From an uncultured Roseburia sp. (GTDB lineage Bacteria > Bacillota > Clostridia > Lachnospirales > Lachnospiraceae): a DNA stretch of 64,000 bases. The stretch spans positions 31,659-95,658 of the forward strand of contig CAKQXQ010000002.1 in the NCBI GenBank assembly GCA_934292805.1, in the 5' to 3' direction. The translations under genes and the position numbers were made by a program. A model generated the notes under the pieces. It ran no database searches. It was given only the letters and a program-made list of their open reading frames with translations, and was not told the origin of the DNA. Positions 18,354 to 27,306 of this stretch are shown here, in pieces (position 1 is the stretch's first letter; every line of letters starts with the position of its first letter).

Positions 18354-19352
18354 ATGTATATCAGACCGGAACAGATTTTGGAGCAGTATGAGGTGGAAGT
18401 GAAGGCAATTTCAAAAGGAAGGGATTGTTTTCTTTGTGAAACGGATTCCGGGATGATGGCGTTAAAGGTATATAGGGGATCAGAAGAACGTGCCGCATTT
18501 TTAGGAGGAATGCTGGATTTTTTAGAAAAAAAAGGGATTCTGGCAGAAAAAATCCAAAAAACGAAAGAGGAAAAAATACTTGCAGAAGATGAAGAGGAAC
18601 AGAAGTATCTCTTAGAGACTGCATTCCGGGGAGCAGAGTGTGATACAAAATCAGCAGCAGACATGCTGCACGCTGTCCGCCTGCTTGCAAGGTTACATAT
18701 TGTTTCAAAAGAATATGGGGAAGCGGTTCCGGAATTTATTAAGACGGATGGGGGAACACTGATACACTTATATGAGAAGCATAACCGTGAACTTAAGATG
18801 GTACGTAACTATATGAAATCCAAAAAGAAGAAAAGCCGGTTTGAAGAAATTTTTTCAAAAGAATATGACTCTTTCCGACAGAAAGCGATTGTCGTGACTG
18901 ATATTCTCAAAGAGTTGGAGCCGGATGAAAAAATGTTTGGTTTTTGTCACGGAGATTTCAATCAGCATAATCTTATTTTCACAAAAGAAGGAACTGCATT
19001 GATCAATTTCGAAAATTATGGCTGGCAGATGCAGACCGTGGATCTTGCAAATTTTATGAGGAAGATGCTAGAGAAGAATAACTGGAGTATTGATCTTGGC
19101 TTTAAGCTTCTTTGGACATATGAAGAAGAGAAAAAACTTTCGGCAGAGGAACGCAAGTATCTATACTGTTATCTGGCTTATCCTGAGAAGTTCTGGAAGA
19201 TTGCAAACCGTTACAGCCAGTGCCACAAAGCATGGCTGTCAGAGAGAAATACAGAGAAATTGCAGAAGGTCATCATGCAGGAAAATGCAAGGGAACAATT
19301 CCTTTGTGCATTGTCGCAAATATTACTTGAAAATGCAGTGAAACAAGGATAA
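18354..19352 (+). CDS. CotS-like spore-coat kinase-fold protein
   Basis: A 332-residue protein of the aminoglycoside-phosphotransferase/CotS fold. The start at 18354 follows GGAGGGGAT. It has an N-lobe Lys (K38 in MALKVY), the catalytic-loop motif FCHGDFNQHNLIF (H199, D201, N206) and a position where metal-binding Asp is expected that reads INFENYG (N218). Bacillus CotS and relatives are coat proteins, and several are probably weak or inactive kinases. The Asp-to-Asn change suggests this may also be inactive. Its assignment to sporulation is by family, not by neighbours: cca is upstream and a sugar mutase downstream. Confidence 0.7.
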   Translation: MYIRPEQILEQYEVEVKAISKGRDCFLCETDSGMMALKVYRGSEERAAFLGGMLDFLEKKGILAEKIQKTKEEKILAEDEEEQKYLLETAFRGAECDTKSAADMLHAVRLLARLHIVSKEYGEAVPEFIKTDGGTLIHLYEKHNRELKMVRNYMKSKKKKSRFEEIFSKEYDSFRQKAIVVTDILKELEPDEKMFGFCHGDFNQHNLIFTKEGTALINFENYGWQMQTVDLANFMRKMLEKNNWSIDLGFKLLWTYEEEKKLSAEERKYLYCYLAYPEKFWKIANRYSQCHKAWLSERNTEKLQKVIMQENAREQFLCALSQILLENAVKQG

Positions 19353-19424
19353 ACTATAAGTAGTTGTAACAGTTTCGGATGGTAGAAAAGTTACAGAAAA
19401 TTAATGTTTTTCAGGAGGAAAATC

Positions 19425-21158
19425 ATGGGATACAAAGAAATGTATAATGAGTGGTTAAATAATCCATATTTTGACGAAGAGACAAAAGCGGAATTAAAAG
19501 CAATCGCAGGGGATGAGAAGGAAATAGAGGATCGTTTTTACATGGATCTTGAGTTCGGTACAGCAGGACTCCGCGGTGTGATCGGAGCAGGAACAAACCG
19601 TATGAATGTCTATACTGTCCGCAAAGCAACACAGGGACTTGCAAACTACATTCTGAATGTGAATGCACAGGATAAGGGTGTAGCGATCGCATATGATTCC
19701 AGACATATGTCACCTGAATTTGCTGATGTTGCAGCATTATGTCTTGCTGCTAACGGAATCAAGGCATACGTGTTTGAATCACTTCGTCCGACACCGGAGC
19801 TTTCCTATGCTGTCCGTAAATTAGGATGCACAGCAGGAATTAATATCACAGCCAGCCACAATCCTCCAGAATATAACGGATACAAAGTATATTGGGAAGA
19901 TGGTGCCCAGATCACACCACCTCACGACTCAGGAATTATGGATGAGGTTAAGAAAGTAACCGATTATGCTGCCGTTAAGACAATGGAGAAAGAAAAAGCA
20001 GTAGAAGCCGGTCTTTATCAGGTGATCGGTGCAGATATTGATGATCCGTATATTGCAGAGCTGAAGAAGTTAGTACTTCATCAGGATTGTATCGATAAAT
20101 TTGGCGGCGAGATGAAGATCGTGTATTCTCCGCTTCATGGAACCGGTAATATTCCGGTCCGCCGTGTATTAAAAGAGCTTGGTTTCAAGAATGTATATGT
20201 TGTTCCGGAACAGGAACTTCCGGATGGCGATTTCCCAACTGTAAGCTATCCGAACCCGGAAGCAGCAGAAGCATTTGAACTTGGACTTGCTCTCGGTAAG
20301 AAAGTAGATGCTGACTTGATCCTTGCAACAGATCCTGATGCAGACCGTCTCGGTGTTTATGTGAAAGATTCTAAGACAGGGGAATACCACAGCCTGACCG
20401 GTAATATGTCAGGATGCCTGATCGGTGACTATGTGATCGGACAGAGAAAAGCACTCTATGGACTGCCGGAAGATGGTGCATTCATCCGCTCTATCGTTTC
20501 TACCAATATGGCAGATGCGATCGCAAAATACTATGGAATCCAGTTGATCGAAGTTCTTACAGGATTTAAGTTTATCGGACAGAAAATCTTGGAATTTGAG
20601 ACAACCGGAAAGGGAACTTACCTCTTTGGTATGGAAGAAAGCTATGGATGTCTGACCGGAACTTATGCAAGAGACAAAGATGCGGTTGTTGCATCCATGA
20701 CACTCTGTGAGGCAGCAGCTTACTATAAGAGCAGAAACATGACATTATGGGATGCCATGTTAGAGATGTATGAGAGATATGGCTACTACAAAGATGATGT
20801 AACAGCGATCACATTAAAAGGTATCGAAGGACTTGCAAAGATCCAGGAGATCATGAATACTTTAAGAGACAATGCACCTGCAGAGATCGGCGGATACAAA
20901 GTAACAGCTGTCCGCGATTACAAGAAAGGTACCATTACAGATACAGTTTCCGGCGAAGTAAAACCTACAGGACTTCCATCCTCCAACGTATTGTATTATG
21001 AAATGGAAGATGACGCATGGGTATGTGTACGTCCTTCAGGAACAGAGCCAAAGGTAAAATTCTATCTCGGAGTCAAAGGAACATCCCTCGAAGATGCCGA
21101 TGCAAAATCTGCGGCTTTATCTGAAAAGGTTCTCGCAATGATCAATAAAATGATCTAG
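19425..21158 (+). CDS. Phospho-sugar mutase (alpha-phosphoglucomutase/PgcA type)
   Basis: A 577-residue phosphohexomutase, long form like Bacillus PgcA, which interconverts glucose-1-P and glucose-6-P for glycogen and wall polymers. The start at 19425 follows AGGAGG. Visible motifs are FGTAGLRG, the phosphoserine loop TASHNPPEYNG (S144), the metal loop DPDADR (303-308), the sugar-binding GMEESYG and the phosphate-binding RPSGTEPKVKFY near the C-terminus. Mannose-phosphate activity cannot be excluded. Confidence 0.92.
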   Translation: MGYKEMYNEWLNNPYFDEETKAELKAIAGDEKEIEDRFYMDLEFGTAGLRGVIGAGTNRMNVYTVRKATQGLANYILNVNAQDKGVAIAYDSRHMSPEFADVAALCLAANGIKAYVFESLRPTPELSYAVRKLGCTAGINITASHNPPEYNGYKVYWEDGAQITPPHDSGIMDEVKKVTDYAAVKTMEKEKAVEAGLYQVIGADIDDPYIAELKKLVLHQDCIDKFGGEMKIVYSPLHGTGNIPVRRVLKELGFKNVYVVPEQELPDGDFPTVSYPNPEAAEAFELGLALGKKVDADLILATDPDADRLGVYVKDSKTGEYHSLTGNMSGCLIGDYVIGQRKALYGLPEDGAFIRSIVSTNMADAIAKYYGIQLIEVLTGFKFIGQKILEFETTGKGTYLFGMEESYGCLTGTYARDKDAVVASMTLCEAAAYYKSRNMTLWDAMLEMYERYGYYKDDVTAITLKGIEGLAKIQEIMNTLRDNAPAEIGGYKVTAVRDYKKGTITDTVSGEVKPTGLPSSNVLYYEMEDDAWVCVRPSGTEPKVKFYLGVKGTSLEDADAKSAALSEKVLAMINKMI

Positions 21159-21195
21159 AAAAGCCTTGAAAATGCCGCAAATCTAGGAAATTTTC

Positions 21196-21224
21196 TTGAC
21201 AAAGATATAGAAAACAAGTATAAA
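21196..21224 (+). promoter_or_regulatory. Promoter of hup
   Basis: TTGACA (21196-21201), 17 bp, TATAAA (21219-21224), about 70 bases before the HU start. Confidence 0.75.
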
Positions 21225-21295
21225 TATGAATGTAGGTATTTTAGAAAGAAAACCTCATATATCATAAAGCAAAACCCACAGGAGGATTATTTGAC

Positions 21296-21571
21296 ATGAA
21301 CAAAGCAGAATTAGTTGCAGCTATGGCTGAAAGAGCAGAGTTAAGCAAAAAAGATGCAGAAGCAGCTTTAAAAGCATTTACAGATGTTGTTGCTGAAGAA
21401 TTAAAAAAAGGTGAGAAAGTTCAGTTAGTTGGATTTGGAACATTCGAAGTATCTGAAAGAGCAGAGAGAACAGGAAGAAACCCACAGAGTGGTGCAGAGA
21501 TGGTTATCCCAGCTTCTAAAGCTCCTAAATTTAAAGCAGGAAAAGCTTTAAAAGATATGGTGAATGCATAA
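21296..21571 (+). CDS. hup: HU-family DNA-binding protein
   Basis: A nucleoid protein of 91 residues. MNKAELVAAMAERA starts the helical dimerisation body. The beta-arm carries GFGTFEVSERAERTGRNPQ, and IPASKAPKFKAGKALKD ends the protein, all as in Bacillus HBsu. AGGAGG lies upstream, along with a near-consensus promoter. The codon choice (AAA, GAA, GCT, TTA) fits strong expression. It leads into the yabO-yabP-yabQ-divIC block, an order seen in many clostridia. Confidence 0.96.
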   Translation: MNKAELVAAMAERAELSKKDAEAALKAFTDVVAEELKKGEKVQLVGFGTFEVSERAERTGRNPQSGAEMVIPASKAPKFKAGKALKDMVNA

Positions 21572-21597
21572 TCTTAATAATCTATAAGAATATTTCG

Positions 21598-21626
21598 ATG
21601 AGCCCGGATTTTCCGGGCTCATTTTG
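21598..21626 (+). terminator. Terminator after hup
   Basis: A 10-bp perfect stem ATGAGCCCGG/CCGGGCTCAT with an ATTTT loop and TTTTG-type tail. Confidence 0.85.
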
Positions 21627-21715
21627 TAATAAATAGGATGCCTGTAAATACCAGTCAGAGTTATGCACAGGAACATCTTGTTATACTTTTATGAGCAGGA
21701 TAAGGAGCAGTGAAT

Positions 21716-21955
21716 ATGAGATTAGATAAGTTTTTAAAGGTGTCACGTCTGATCAAGCGCAGAACAGTTGCGAATGAGGCATGCGATGCAGGACGTGTTA
21801 TGGTCAACGGAAAGCCGGCAAAGGCTTCTGTGAATGTGAAGATCGGAGACATCATCGAGATCGCATTCGGAACAAAAACAGTAAAAGTAAGAGTGTTAGA
21901 TATTATGGATACCACGAAGAAAGAGCAGGCAAAGGATCTGTTTGAGTACATTTAA
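21716..21955 (+). CDS. S4-domain RNA-binding protein (YabO/RqcP/Hsp15 family)
   Basis: A 79-residue protein made of one S4 RNA-binding domain: MRLDKFLKVSRLIKRRTVAN, then AGRVMVNGKPAKAS and VKIGDIIEIAFG. Bacillus YabO (RqcP) works in ribosome quality control, moving tRNA during C-terminal tailing by RqcH. ATG 21716 is eight bases after AAGGAG; the GTG at 21710 is too close. It sits just ahead of yabP, as in Bacillus. Confidence 0.9.
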   Translation: MRLDKFLKVSRLIKRRTVANEACDAGRVMVNGKPAKASVNVKIGDIIEIAFGTKTVKVRVLDIMDTTKKEQAKDLFEYI

Positions 21956-22029
21956 GTGGCAGGTGCTTACATATTTATGCATAAATAGTTTGCCAGCCTA
22001 ATATATTAAACTATATGGGGAGGCAGATT

Positions 22030-22317
22030 ATGGAAGAGAAGAAGAATATTACGCAGTCACATAAAGTCCTTCTGGTCAACAGACAAAACGGTGCATTCAG
22101 TGGAATTATTGATGTGCTGTCCTTTGATGTGGCAGAGATTTTGCTGGAGACAGAACTTGGCATGCTTCTGATCAAAGGACATGATCTGCATGTGAACCGC
22201 CTTTCGCTGGAAAAAGGGGAGATCGATATAGAAGGAAGGATTGATTCGCTTACCTATTCAGAGGTGAAGAATGCTGGAAAACAGGCAGAATCTTTCTTTG
22301 GAAGACTGTTCAGATGA
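22030..22317 (+). CDS. yabP: Sporulation protein YabP
   Basis: A 95-residue protein of the YabP/YqfC family, with SHKVLLVNRQNGAFSGIIDVLSFD at its N-terminal half and IKGHDLHVNRLSLEKGEIDIEG after it. YabP is needed for spore formation in Bacillus; its molecular role is unknown. ATG 22030 follows GGGGAGG. The stop overlaps the yabQ start in ATGA. Gene order yabO-yabP-yabQ-divIC is the standard one. Confidence 0.92.
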   Translation: MEEKKNITQSHKVLLVNRQNGAFSGIIDVLSFDVAEILLETELGMLLIKGHDLHVNRLSLEKGEIDIEGRIDSLTYSEVKNAGKQAESFFGRLFR

Positions 22318-22772
22318 CGGAGGGGATCAGTGAGGGAATCCATACAGAGCTTTTGCTCTTTATGGCATCTGTATTTATGGGAGCTGTGTTGTTTCTGTTA
22401 TATGATATTTTCAGGATTTTCCGGAGAATTGTTCCACATGGTGTAATATGGATCGGAATAGAAGATTTTCTTTACTGGATCGTATGTACCGTCAATATTT
22501 TCCTGTTATTGTATTGGGAGAATGATGGCATGATCCGTGGCTTTGTAATTGGCGGCGTAATTCTTGGAATGTGTCTGTACTTTTTCCTGCTCAGCAGATT
22601 TGTGATCCGGTTTCAGGTCTGTATTCTGAAGCGGATTCTTGGAAAAATACAGAAAATCGTTCACTTTCTCTTCTATCCTGCGTGGAAAACGTTCAGGAAA
22701 ATTCTGGATTTTGTGTATAAACAGTTGAAAAAAATATATAAAGCAGTTAAAATAAGTTTATGTAAACTTTAG
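22314..22772 (+). CDS. yabQ: Sporulation membrane protein YabQ
   Basis: A 152-residue integral membrane protein with about four hydrophobic segments (roughly residues 12-34, 45-65, 73-95 and a weaker fourth). A basic tail rich in Lys and Ile follows. In Bacillus, YabQ sits in the forespore membranes and is needed for the cortex. The start overlaps the yabP stop by four bases. Identification rests on position, size and topology, supported by YDIFRIFRRI after the first segment. Confidence 0.85.
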   Translation: MTEGISEGIHTELLLFMASVFMGAVLFLLYDIFRIFRRIVPHGVIWIGIEDFLYWIVCTVNIFLLLYWENDGMIRGFVIGGVILGMCLYFFLLSRFVIRFQVCILKRILGKIQKIVHFLFYPAWKTFRKILDFVYKQLKKIYKAVKISLCKL

Positions 22773-22837
22773 GTAATTATTTATATAGATTGTGGATATC
22801 TGCATTTCTTATGAGTAAAGCAATCAGAGGAGTATGA

Positions 22838-23143
22838 ATGACAAACGCAAGAAAGAGAAGGGGAAAAAGTGGAAATCGTGCCGGAAGGCTTTGTATCACC
22901 TGTATTGTGTTTGTTTTTGCAGCAGTGATGTCGCTTCAGATCGTCAAAGCATACCAGAAAGATCAGGAGTACATGGCACAGCAGCAGAGCCTGGAGCAGC
23001 AGCTTGCGGATGAACAGGACAGGCAGGAAGAGCTGCAGAAGTATGAGGCGTACACGAAGTCACAGCAGTATGTTGAAGATGTGGCGAAGAGTAAACTTGG
23101 GCTGCTCTACAAGAATGAAATTGTATTTAAAGAGCAGAAATAA
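22838..23143 (+). CDS. divIC: Septum formation initiator DivIC-like protein
   Basis: A 101-residue bitopic membrane protein. A basic N-terminus precedes one transmembrane helix (about 19-37), then a coiled coil rich in Gln and Glu (KDQEYMAQQQSLEQQ) and the short C-terminal YVEDVAKSKLGLLYKNEIVF segment of the DivIC/FtsB family. It forms a complex with FtsL and DivIB/FtsQ at the division site. An AGAGGAG site precedes ATG 22838. Position between yabQ and spoIIE is as in Bacillus. Confidence 0.9.
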   Translation: MTNARKRRGKSGNRAGRLCITCIVFVFAAVMSLQIVKAYQKDQEYMAQQQSLEQQLADEQDRQEELQKYEAYTKSQQYVEDVAKSKLGLLYKNEIVFKEQK

Positions 23144-23170
23144 ATTAGATGATTAAGGTTTTTGAGAGTT

Positions 23171-23177
23171 TGCCGAA
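23171..23177 (+). promoter_or_regulatory. Spo0A-box-like heptamer upstream of spoIIE (distal)
   Basis: TGCCGAA fits the 0A box TGNCGAA. It lies before the divIC terminator and far from the promoter, so it may be incidental. Confidence 0.3.
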
Positions 23178-23183
23178 CTAATT

Positions 23184-23214
23184 GAGGGTCAGTCGTGAGC
23201 GACTGGCTCTTTTT
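23184..23214 (+). terminator. Terminator after divIC
   Basis: GTCAGTCG (23188-23195) pairs with CGACTGGC (23200-23207), with flanking GAG/CTC and a T-run. It separates the yab-divIC unit from spoIIE. Confidence 0.85.
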
Positions 23215-23357
23215 GAATGCTGTTTTTTGAGCTACAGCTTCTCAACCTTATCAATGATTGGAAGATTTCTAAGCAAGTATACAGAACATCCACCTGATTT
23301 TCCTAAAAAACAGGAACTCCCTCTATCCTCTTCAATAAGACATTGGAACAGTCTTTT

Positions 23358-23422
23358 TGCCGAAAACTTTTTTTCAAGCATACCTTCCTTTGACAAACAT
23401 TTCCAGAGGAAACTTATATAAT
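23358..23422 (+). promoter_or_regulatory. spoIIE promoter with candidate Spo0A site and long spacer
   Basis: TTGACA (23390-23395) and TATAAT (23417-23422) are separated by 21 bp, too far for ordinary sigma-A use. The Bacillus spoIIE promoter is known to have the same 21-bp spacing and to need Spo0A~P. A TGCCGAA heptamer (23358-23364) fits the 0A box 26 bases before the -35. TTTGACA over the -35 is one mismatch from the reverse box TTCGACA. The remaining sequence of this 327-base gap (23144-23470) contains a 79-codon open frame with no ribosome site that I reject. Confidence 0.6.
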
Positions 23423-23470
23423 CAGTTTCACCGAATTTGGAAAAATGTTTGAAAGAAGAGGAGATATGAG

Positions 23471-25327
23471 ATGAAAAAAAGCAGAATCAGACAGATTGTG
23501 ATACTGGCAGGTGCTTTTGCAGCGTGCAGAGTACAGATTATGGGATGCTATCCACTGGTGCCCGCATATTTTACAGCGGCGGTATTAGAGGATGTGAATG
23601 CTGTGTGGCTGACAGCGGTAATGTATCTTGGAATGCTTTCCTTTATGCCGCTGACTGCAATGGTGAAATACGCTGTTGCACTCGTTGTGATAACAGGAGC
23701 GGTAAAACTTGTGCAGTGGGCGAATGAAGGGTGTCCGTCGTTCCTTGGAGGGATCCTGTCAGCTGTGGTTACGATGATCTTATCTTTTTGTGGCGGCTTA
23801 TTGGAGTGGAGAGACCAGCCGGAGTATGCGGCGGTTATCCTGGAAGGCATACTGATCTTTGGAACTGTAATATTACTGAATCGTATGATACATATGTTTA
23901 TGGAGATAAGACCGGCAGAGAAGCAGGAAAAGGAAGAAAGAAAAAACACAGAGCGCGAAGAAAAACTGGCCGGTTATGCAGAATCCTTTGAAGGACTGTC
24001 TCGCGTGTTTTCTGACATGAGCAGACGGAAAGCCGACTTCACAGCAGAAGAATTAGGGAATATCCAAAATGAACTGACCGGAAAAATCTGCATGGACTGT
24101 GAAAGCTGTGCGGTCTGCTGGGAAAGAGATGCAACACCGCTATATGGGATGATATCCAATATGATAACTTCGATCATAAAGACAGGAGCCTTTGAAGAAG
24201 AAAGTGAGCGACAGCTAAGCTTATATTGCAGGAAAAGTAAGGATATGGTGGAAGAGGCTGTCCGGGTTTTTGAAAAAGCAAATCTTAATCGTGCGTGGTA
24301 CAACAGATTGCTTGAGAACAGGCAGACGATCGCAGAACAGCTGGATGCGATGGCCTATATTATGAAGGACTGTGCAAAAGAAGAGACAAGCTTAGATGGC
24401 AGCGAAAAACGAAGGCTTGCAGAATTACGTTATCTGGCAAAGGAAGCAGGAATCGTAACGGAAAATCTGCATATATGGGAAAATGCGAATGGACACAGGG
24501 AAATGGAAGTCAGGATGAGAAGCCGTATGGGAGGGTGCATACCTGTGCGAACCTTTCTTGCGGCATCAGGGCATGCGTTCGGATGGGATTTTCGGACGAC
24601 AGCAGAGAATAAGTCCTTTATATCAAAGGAGGCAAGTGATTATCTTTTCTATGAAGATGTCCGTTTCCGGAGTGTGCAGGGGATCGCACGGATAAAAAAA
24701 GACGGAGCACAGATCTCCGGGGATAACTTTTCTTTTCAGGAATTTGAAAGAGGGAATCTTCTTCTTGGGCTGTCAGATGGAATGGGATCCGGAAGTGCAG
24801 CCTGTAAGGAGAGCGAAATGGTGTTAGATCTTGTGGAAAAATTTCTGGATGCCGGTTTTTCTGTGGATACCGCGATCAAAATGATGAATTCGGCAATGAT
24901 CATGAAGGGGGAAAATGATCTTTATTCTACAATGGATCTTTGCATGGTAGATCTCTACAGTGGAGATGCGGATTTTTACAAAATCGGAGCGGCGGCAAGT
25001 TTTCGGAAAAGAGGCGGGGAAGTGGAACTGTTCCAGGCAGACAGCCTGCCGGTAGGGACAGGAGTGAATCCCGAAGTCGTACATGAGAAGACCAGACTGA
25101 AAAATGGAGATTTTATTGTAATGGTCACAGATGGTGTGTTAGAATATCTTCATGTACCAAAGCCGGAGGAAACGATGCAGGAAATCATAGAAAGCATCCG
25201 GACCTGTCATCCGGGAGTCATGGCAAAGAAGATCCTGGAACGGGTACTCCTTTTTACCGGAGGAAAGGCCTTGGATGATATGACGGTTCTTGCCGCATGC
25301 ATATGGGAGAAAACAAATGTTGGATGA
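23471..25327 (+). CDS. spoIIE: Stage II sporulation protein E (PP2C phosphatase)
   Basis: A membrane phosphatase that dephosphorylates SpoIIAA and so activates sigma-F in the forespore. The 618-residue protein has about five hydrophobic segments in its first 140 residues. A soluble linker with the cysteine cluster CMDCESCAVCWE follows, then a C-terminal PP2C domain (LGLSDGMGSGSAA, FYKIGAAASFRKR, DFIVMVTDGVLEY). Bacillus SpoIIE is about 827 residues with ten membrane spans, so this membrane part is about half. ATG 23471 follows AAGAGGAGA. It overlaps tilS by 11 bases. Confidence 0.94.
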   Translation: MKKSRIRQIVILAGAFAACRVQIMGCYPLVPAYFTAAVLEDVNAVWLTAVMYLGMLSFMPLTAMVKYAVALVVITGAVKLVQWANEGCPSFLGGILSAVVTMILSFCGGLLEWRDQPEYAAVILEGILIFGTVILLNRMIHMFMEIRPAEKQEKEERKNTEREEKLAGYAESFEGLSRVFSDMSRRKADFTAEELGNIQNELTGKICMDCESCAVCWERDATPLYGMISNMITSIIKTGAFEEESERQLSLYCRKSKDMVEEAVRVFEKANLNRAWYNRLLENRQTIAEQLDAMAYIMKDCAKEETSLDGSEKRRLAELRYLAKEAGIVTENLHIWENANGHREMEVRMRSRMGGCIPVRTFLAASGHAFGWDFRTTAENKSFISKEASDYLFYEDVRFRSVQGIARIKKDGAQISGDNFSFQEFERGNLLLGLSDGMGSGSAACKESEMVLDLVEKFLDAGFSVDTAIKMMNSAMIMKGENDLYSTMDLCMVDLYSGDADFYKIGAAASFRKRGGEVELFQADSLPVGTGVNPEVVHEKTRLKNGDFIVMVTDGVLEYLHVPKPEETMQEIIESIRTCHPGVMAKKILERVLLFTGGKALDDMTVLAACIWEKTNVG

Positions 25328-26771
25328 AGTTTTAAATGAAGTAAGGAAAGAGAGACTCATAGAACAGGGAGATGTTGTTCTTGTTGGATTATCCGGGGGA
25401 GCAGATTCTGTATGCCTGTTGCTGCTTCTTAAGCAAATGAAAGAATATATTCCGTTTGAGCTTCGTGCAGTGCACGTGGAGCATGGGATCCGTGGAGAAG
25501 AAAGCAGACGTGACGCGGCATTCGCAAAACAGCTGTGTGAGAAGAATGGAATCAGATGCCATATATACAAAGAGGATGTGCCGGGGATTGCCAGAAAGGA
25601 AGGTATCGGACTGGAAGAAGCGGCAAGGAAGATACGGTACGAATGCTATGAAAGAGCAATGTCAGAGTGTGAGGAGCTTTTTCCAGGAAGCAGGATCAAA
25701 GTTGCACTTGCACATCACGCACAGGACAATGCAGAGACCGTTCTTTTTCAGATGATCCGCGGCAGCGGATTGAACGGACTGTGCGGAATGCAGTATGAGC
25801 GGGCGTTTGGAAAAGGAAGTATCATAAGACCACTTTTTGCACAGGGAAGAGAACAGATTGAAGCTTATCTGGAGTCAAGGGGAGAGACGTATTGTACCGA
25901 TGCGACGAATGAAGATACTGATTACAGCAGAAACCGGATCAGACATCTGGTATTACCGGAGCTTTGTGCGATCAATGATCAGGCAGTTGCCCATATAAAT
26001 CAGAGTGCTTTTTTCTTACAGGATATGAGAGAGTTCCTGTGGGAGGAAGCAGACCGGATCCAGGAGATGTATGTTTATGAGAAGGGAGACAGCATACAGC
26101 TTTATCCGGGAGTCTGGGAAGAATGCCACAGGATGGTGAGCCGGGAGATCATCCACAGGGCGATCGGAAAAATGGCAGGTTCGAAAAAAGACATCACAGC
26201 TGCGCATGTGGAGGCAGTTTATCGTTTGTTCGAGCTGCAGGTCGGAAGAAAAATAGAATTGCCATACGATCTGACTGCATGGCGTAACTATCACGGAGTC
26301 CTGCTGAAGAAGAAGGACGACAGAACAGAAGAGGCAAAAAAAGAGACAATTGAGATCAGCAGGGAACAGCTGGATGAACTTTTTTCCGGAAAAGAACTGG
26401 AAATACTGCTCCCGGATGGAATCTTCTGCCTGCGGGGAAGAGAGAAAACCGGAGAAATCACGGAAATTGATAAAAAAACATATACGAAATGCTTCGATTA
26501 TGATAAAATTAAATGTGGACTGCAAATTAGAACAAGGGAGTCAGGAGACTACCTGACAGTAGACTGTGACGGGCATTCCAAAAAACTGAAAGAGTATTTT
26601 GTGAATGAGAAAATTCCGGCAGAGAAGAGAGACGACATATGGCTTCTGGCAGAGGGGGCACATATTCTCTGGGTGGCCGGTCATCGGATCAGTGCAGCAT
26701 ATAAAATAGACGATAATACAAAAAGAATACTTGAAGTACAATTTTTTGGAGGAAGATTTCATGAGAGTTAA
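25317..26771 (+). CDS. tilS: tRNA(Ile)-lysidine synthetase TilS
   Basis: Changes C34 of the CAU-anticodon isoleucine tRNA to lysidine so it reads AUA. The 484-residue protein has the PP-loop SGGADS (26-31), the HVEHGIRGEESRRDA segment, HHAQDNAETVLFQMIRGSG and a C-terminal TilS domain ending near the SAAYKIDDNTKRIL region. I choose ATG 25317, with GGGAGA upstream; it starts inside the end of spoIIE. The spoIIE-tilS-hpt-ftsH order matches Bacillus. Confidence 0.94.
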   Translation: MLDEVLNEVRKERLIEQGDVVLVGLSGGADSVCLLLLLKQMKEYIPFELRAVHVEHGIRGEESRRDAAFAKQLCEKNGIRCHIYKEDVPGIARKEGIGLEEAARKIRYECYERAMSECEELFPGSRIKVALAHHAQDNAETVLFQMIRGSGLNGLCGMQYERAFGKGSIIRPLFAQGREQIEAYLESRGETYCTDATNEDTDYSRNRIRHLVLPELCAINDQAVAHINQSAFFLQDMREFLWEEADRIQEMYVYEKGDSIQLYPGVWEECHRMVSREIIHRAIGKMAGSKKDITAAHVEAVYRLFELQVGRKIELPYDLTAWRNYHGVLLKKKDDRTEEAKKETIEISREQLDELFSGKELEILLPDGIFCLRGREKTGEITEIDKKTYTKCFDYDKIKCGLQIRTRESGDYLTVDCDGHSKKLKEYFVNEKIPAEKRDDIWLLAEGAHILWVAGHRISAAYKIDDNTKRILEVQFFGGRFHES

Positions 26772-27294
26772 GAACATTAATATGTATCTGACAGAGGAAC
26801 AGATCACAGAGCGCGTAAAGGCTATGGGAGAAGAGATCAGCAGAGATTACGGAGATGAAACCGTTTTTCTGATCTGCATTTTAAAAGGATCTATTTTCTT
26901 TACATGCGAGCTTGCAAAGAGGATCACATCACCGGTTGAGATGGATTTCATGTCAGTTTCCAGTTACGGAGCAGGAACAAGCTCCAGTGGTGTAGTTAAG
27001 ATTGGAAAAGATCTGGATACTACGATCGAGGGAAAGAACGTCCTTGTTGTAGAGGATATTATTGATTCCGGAAGAACCTTAAGTTATCTTCTCCAGAACC
27101 TGAAGACAAGAAATCCAAAGAGTCTTAAATTATGCACTCTTTTAGATAAACCGGACCGCAGAGTCTGTGATGTGAAAGTAGATTATGTCGGATTTGAGAT
27201 CCCGGATGAATTTGTTGTCGGATTCGGGCTGGATCTTGACCAGAAATATAGAAATCTGCCATACATTGGATGTGTGGAGTTAGAAGAAGAATAG
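26761..27294 (+). CDS. hpt: Hypoxanthine phosphoribosyltransferase
   Basis: A purine-salvage enzyme converting hypoxanthine or guanine and PRPP to IMP or GMP. The start at 26761 follows GGAGG and overlaps the tilS stop by 11 bases. The 177-residue protein contains ILKGSIFF, the flexible loop SVSSYGAGTSSSG, the PRPP-binding VEDIIDSGRT (97-106) and the base-contacting VDYVGFEIPDEFVVGFG. The tilS-hpt-ftsH order is conserved in Firmicutes. Confidence 0.95.
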   Translation: MRVKNINMYLTEEQITERVKAMGEEISRDYGDETVFLICILKGSIFFTCELAKRITSPVEMDFMSVSSYGAGTSSSGVVKIGKDLDTTIEGKNVLVVEDIIDSGRTLSYLLQNLKTRNPKSLKLCTLLDKPDRRVCDVKVDYVGFEIPDEFVVGFGLDLDQKYRNLPYIGCVELEEE

Positions 27295-27306
27295 AGGAGA
27301 ACAGAC

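Noticed and set aside
23182..23421. 79-codon open frame between divIC and spoIIE
   Set aside because: It starts inside the divIC terminator, has no ribosome site and covers the spoIIE promoter.
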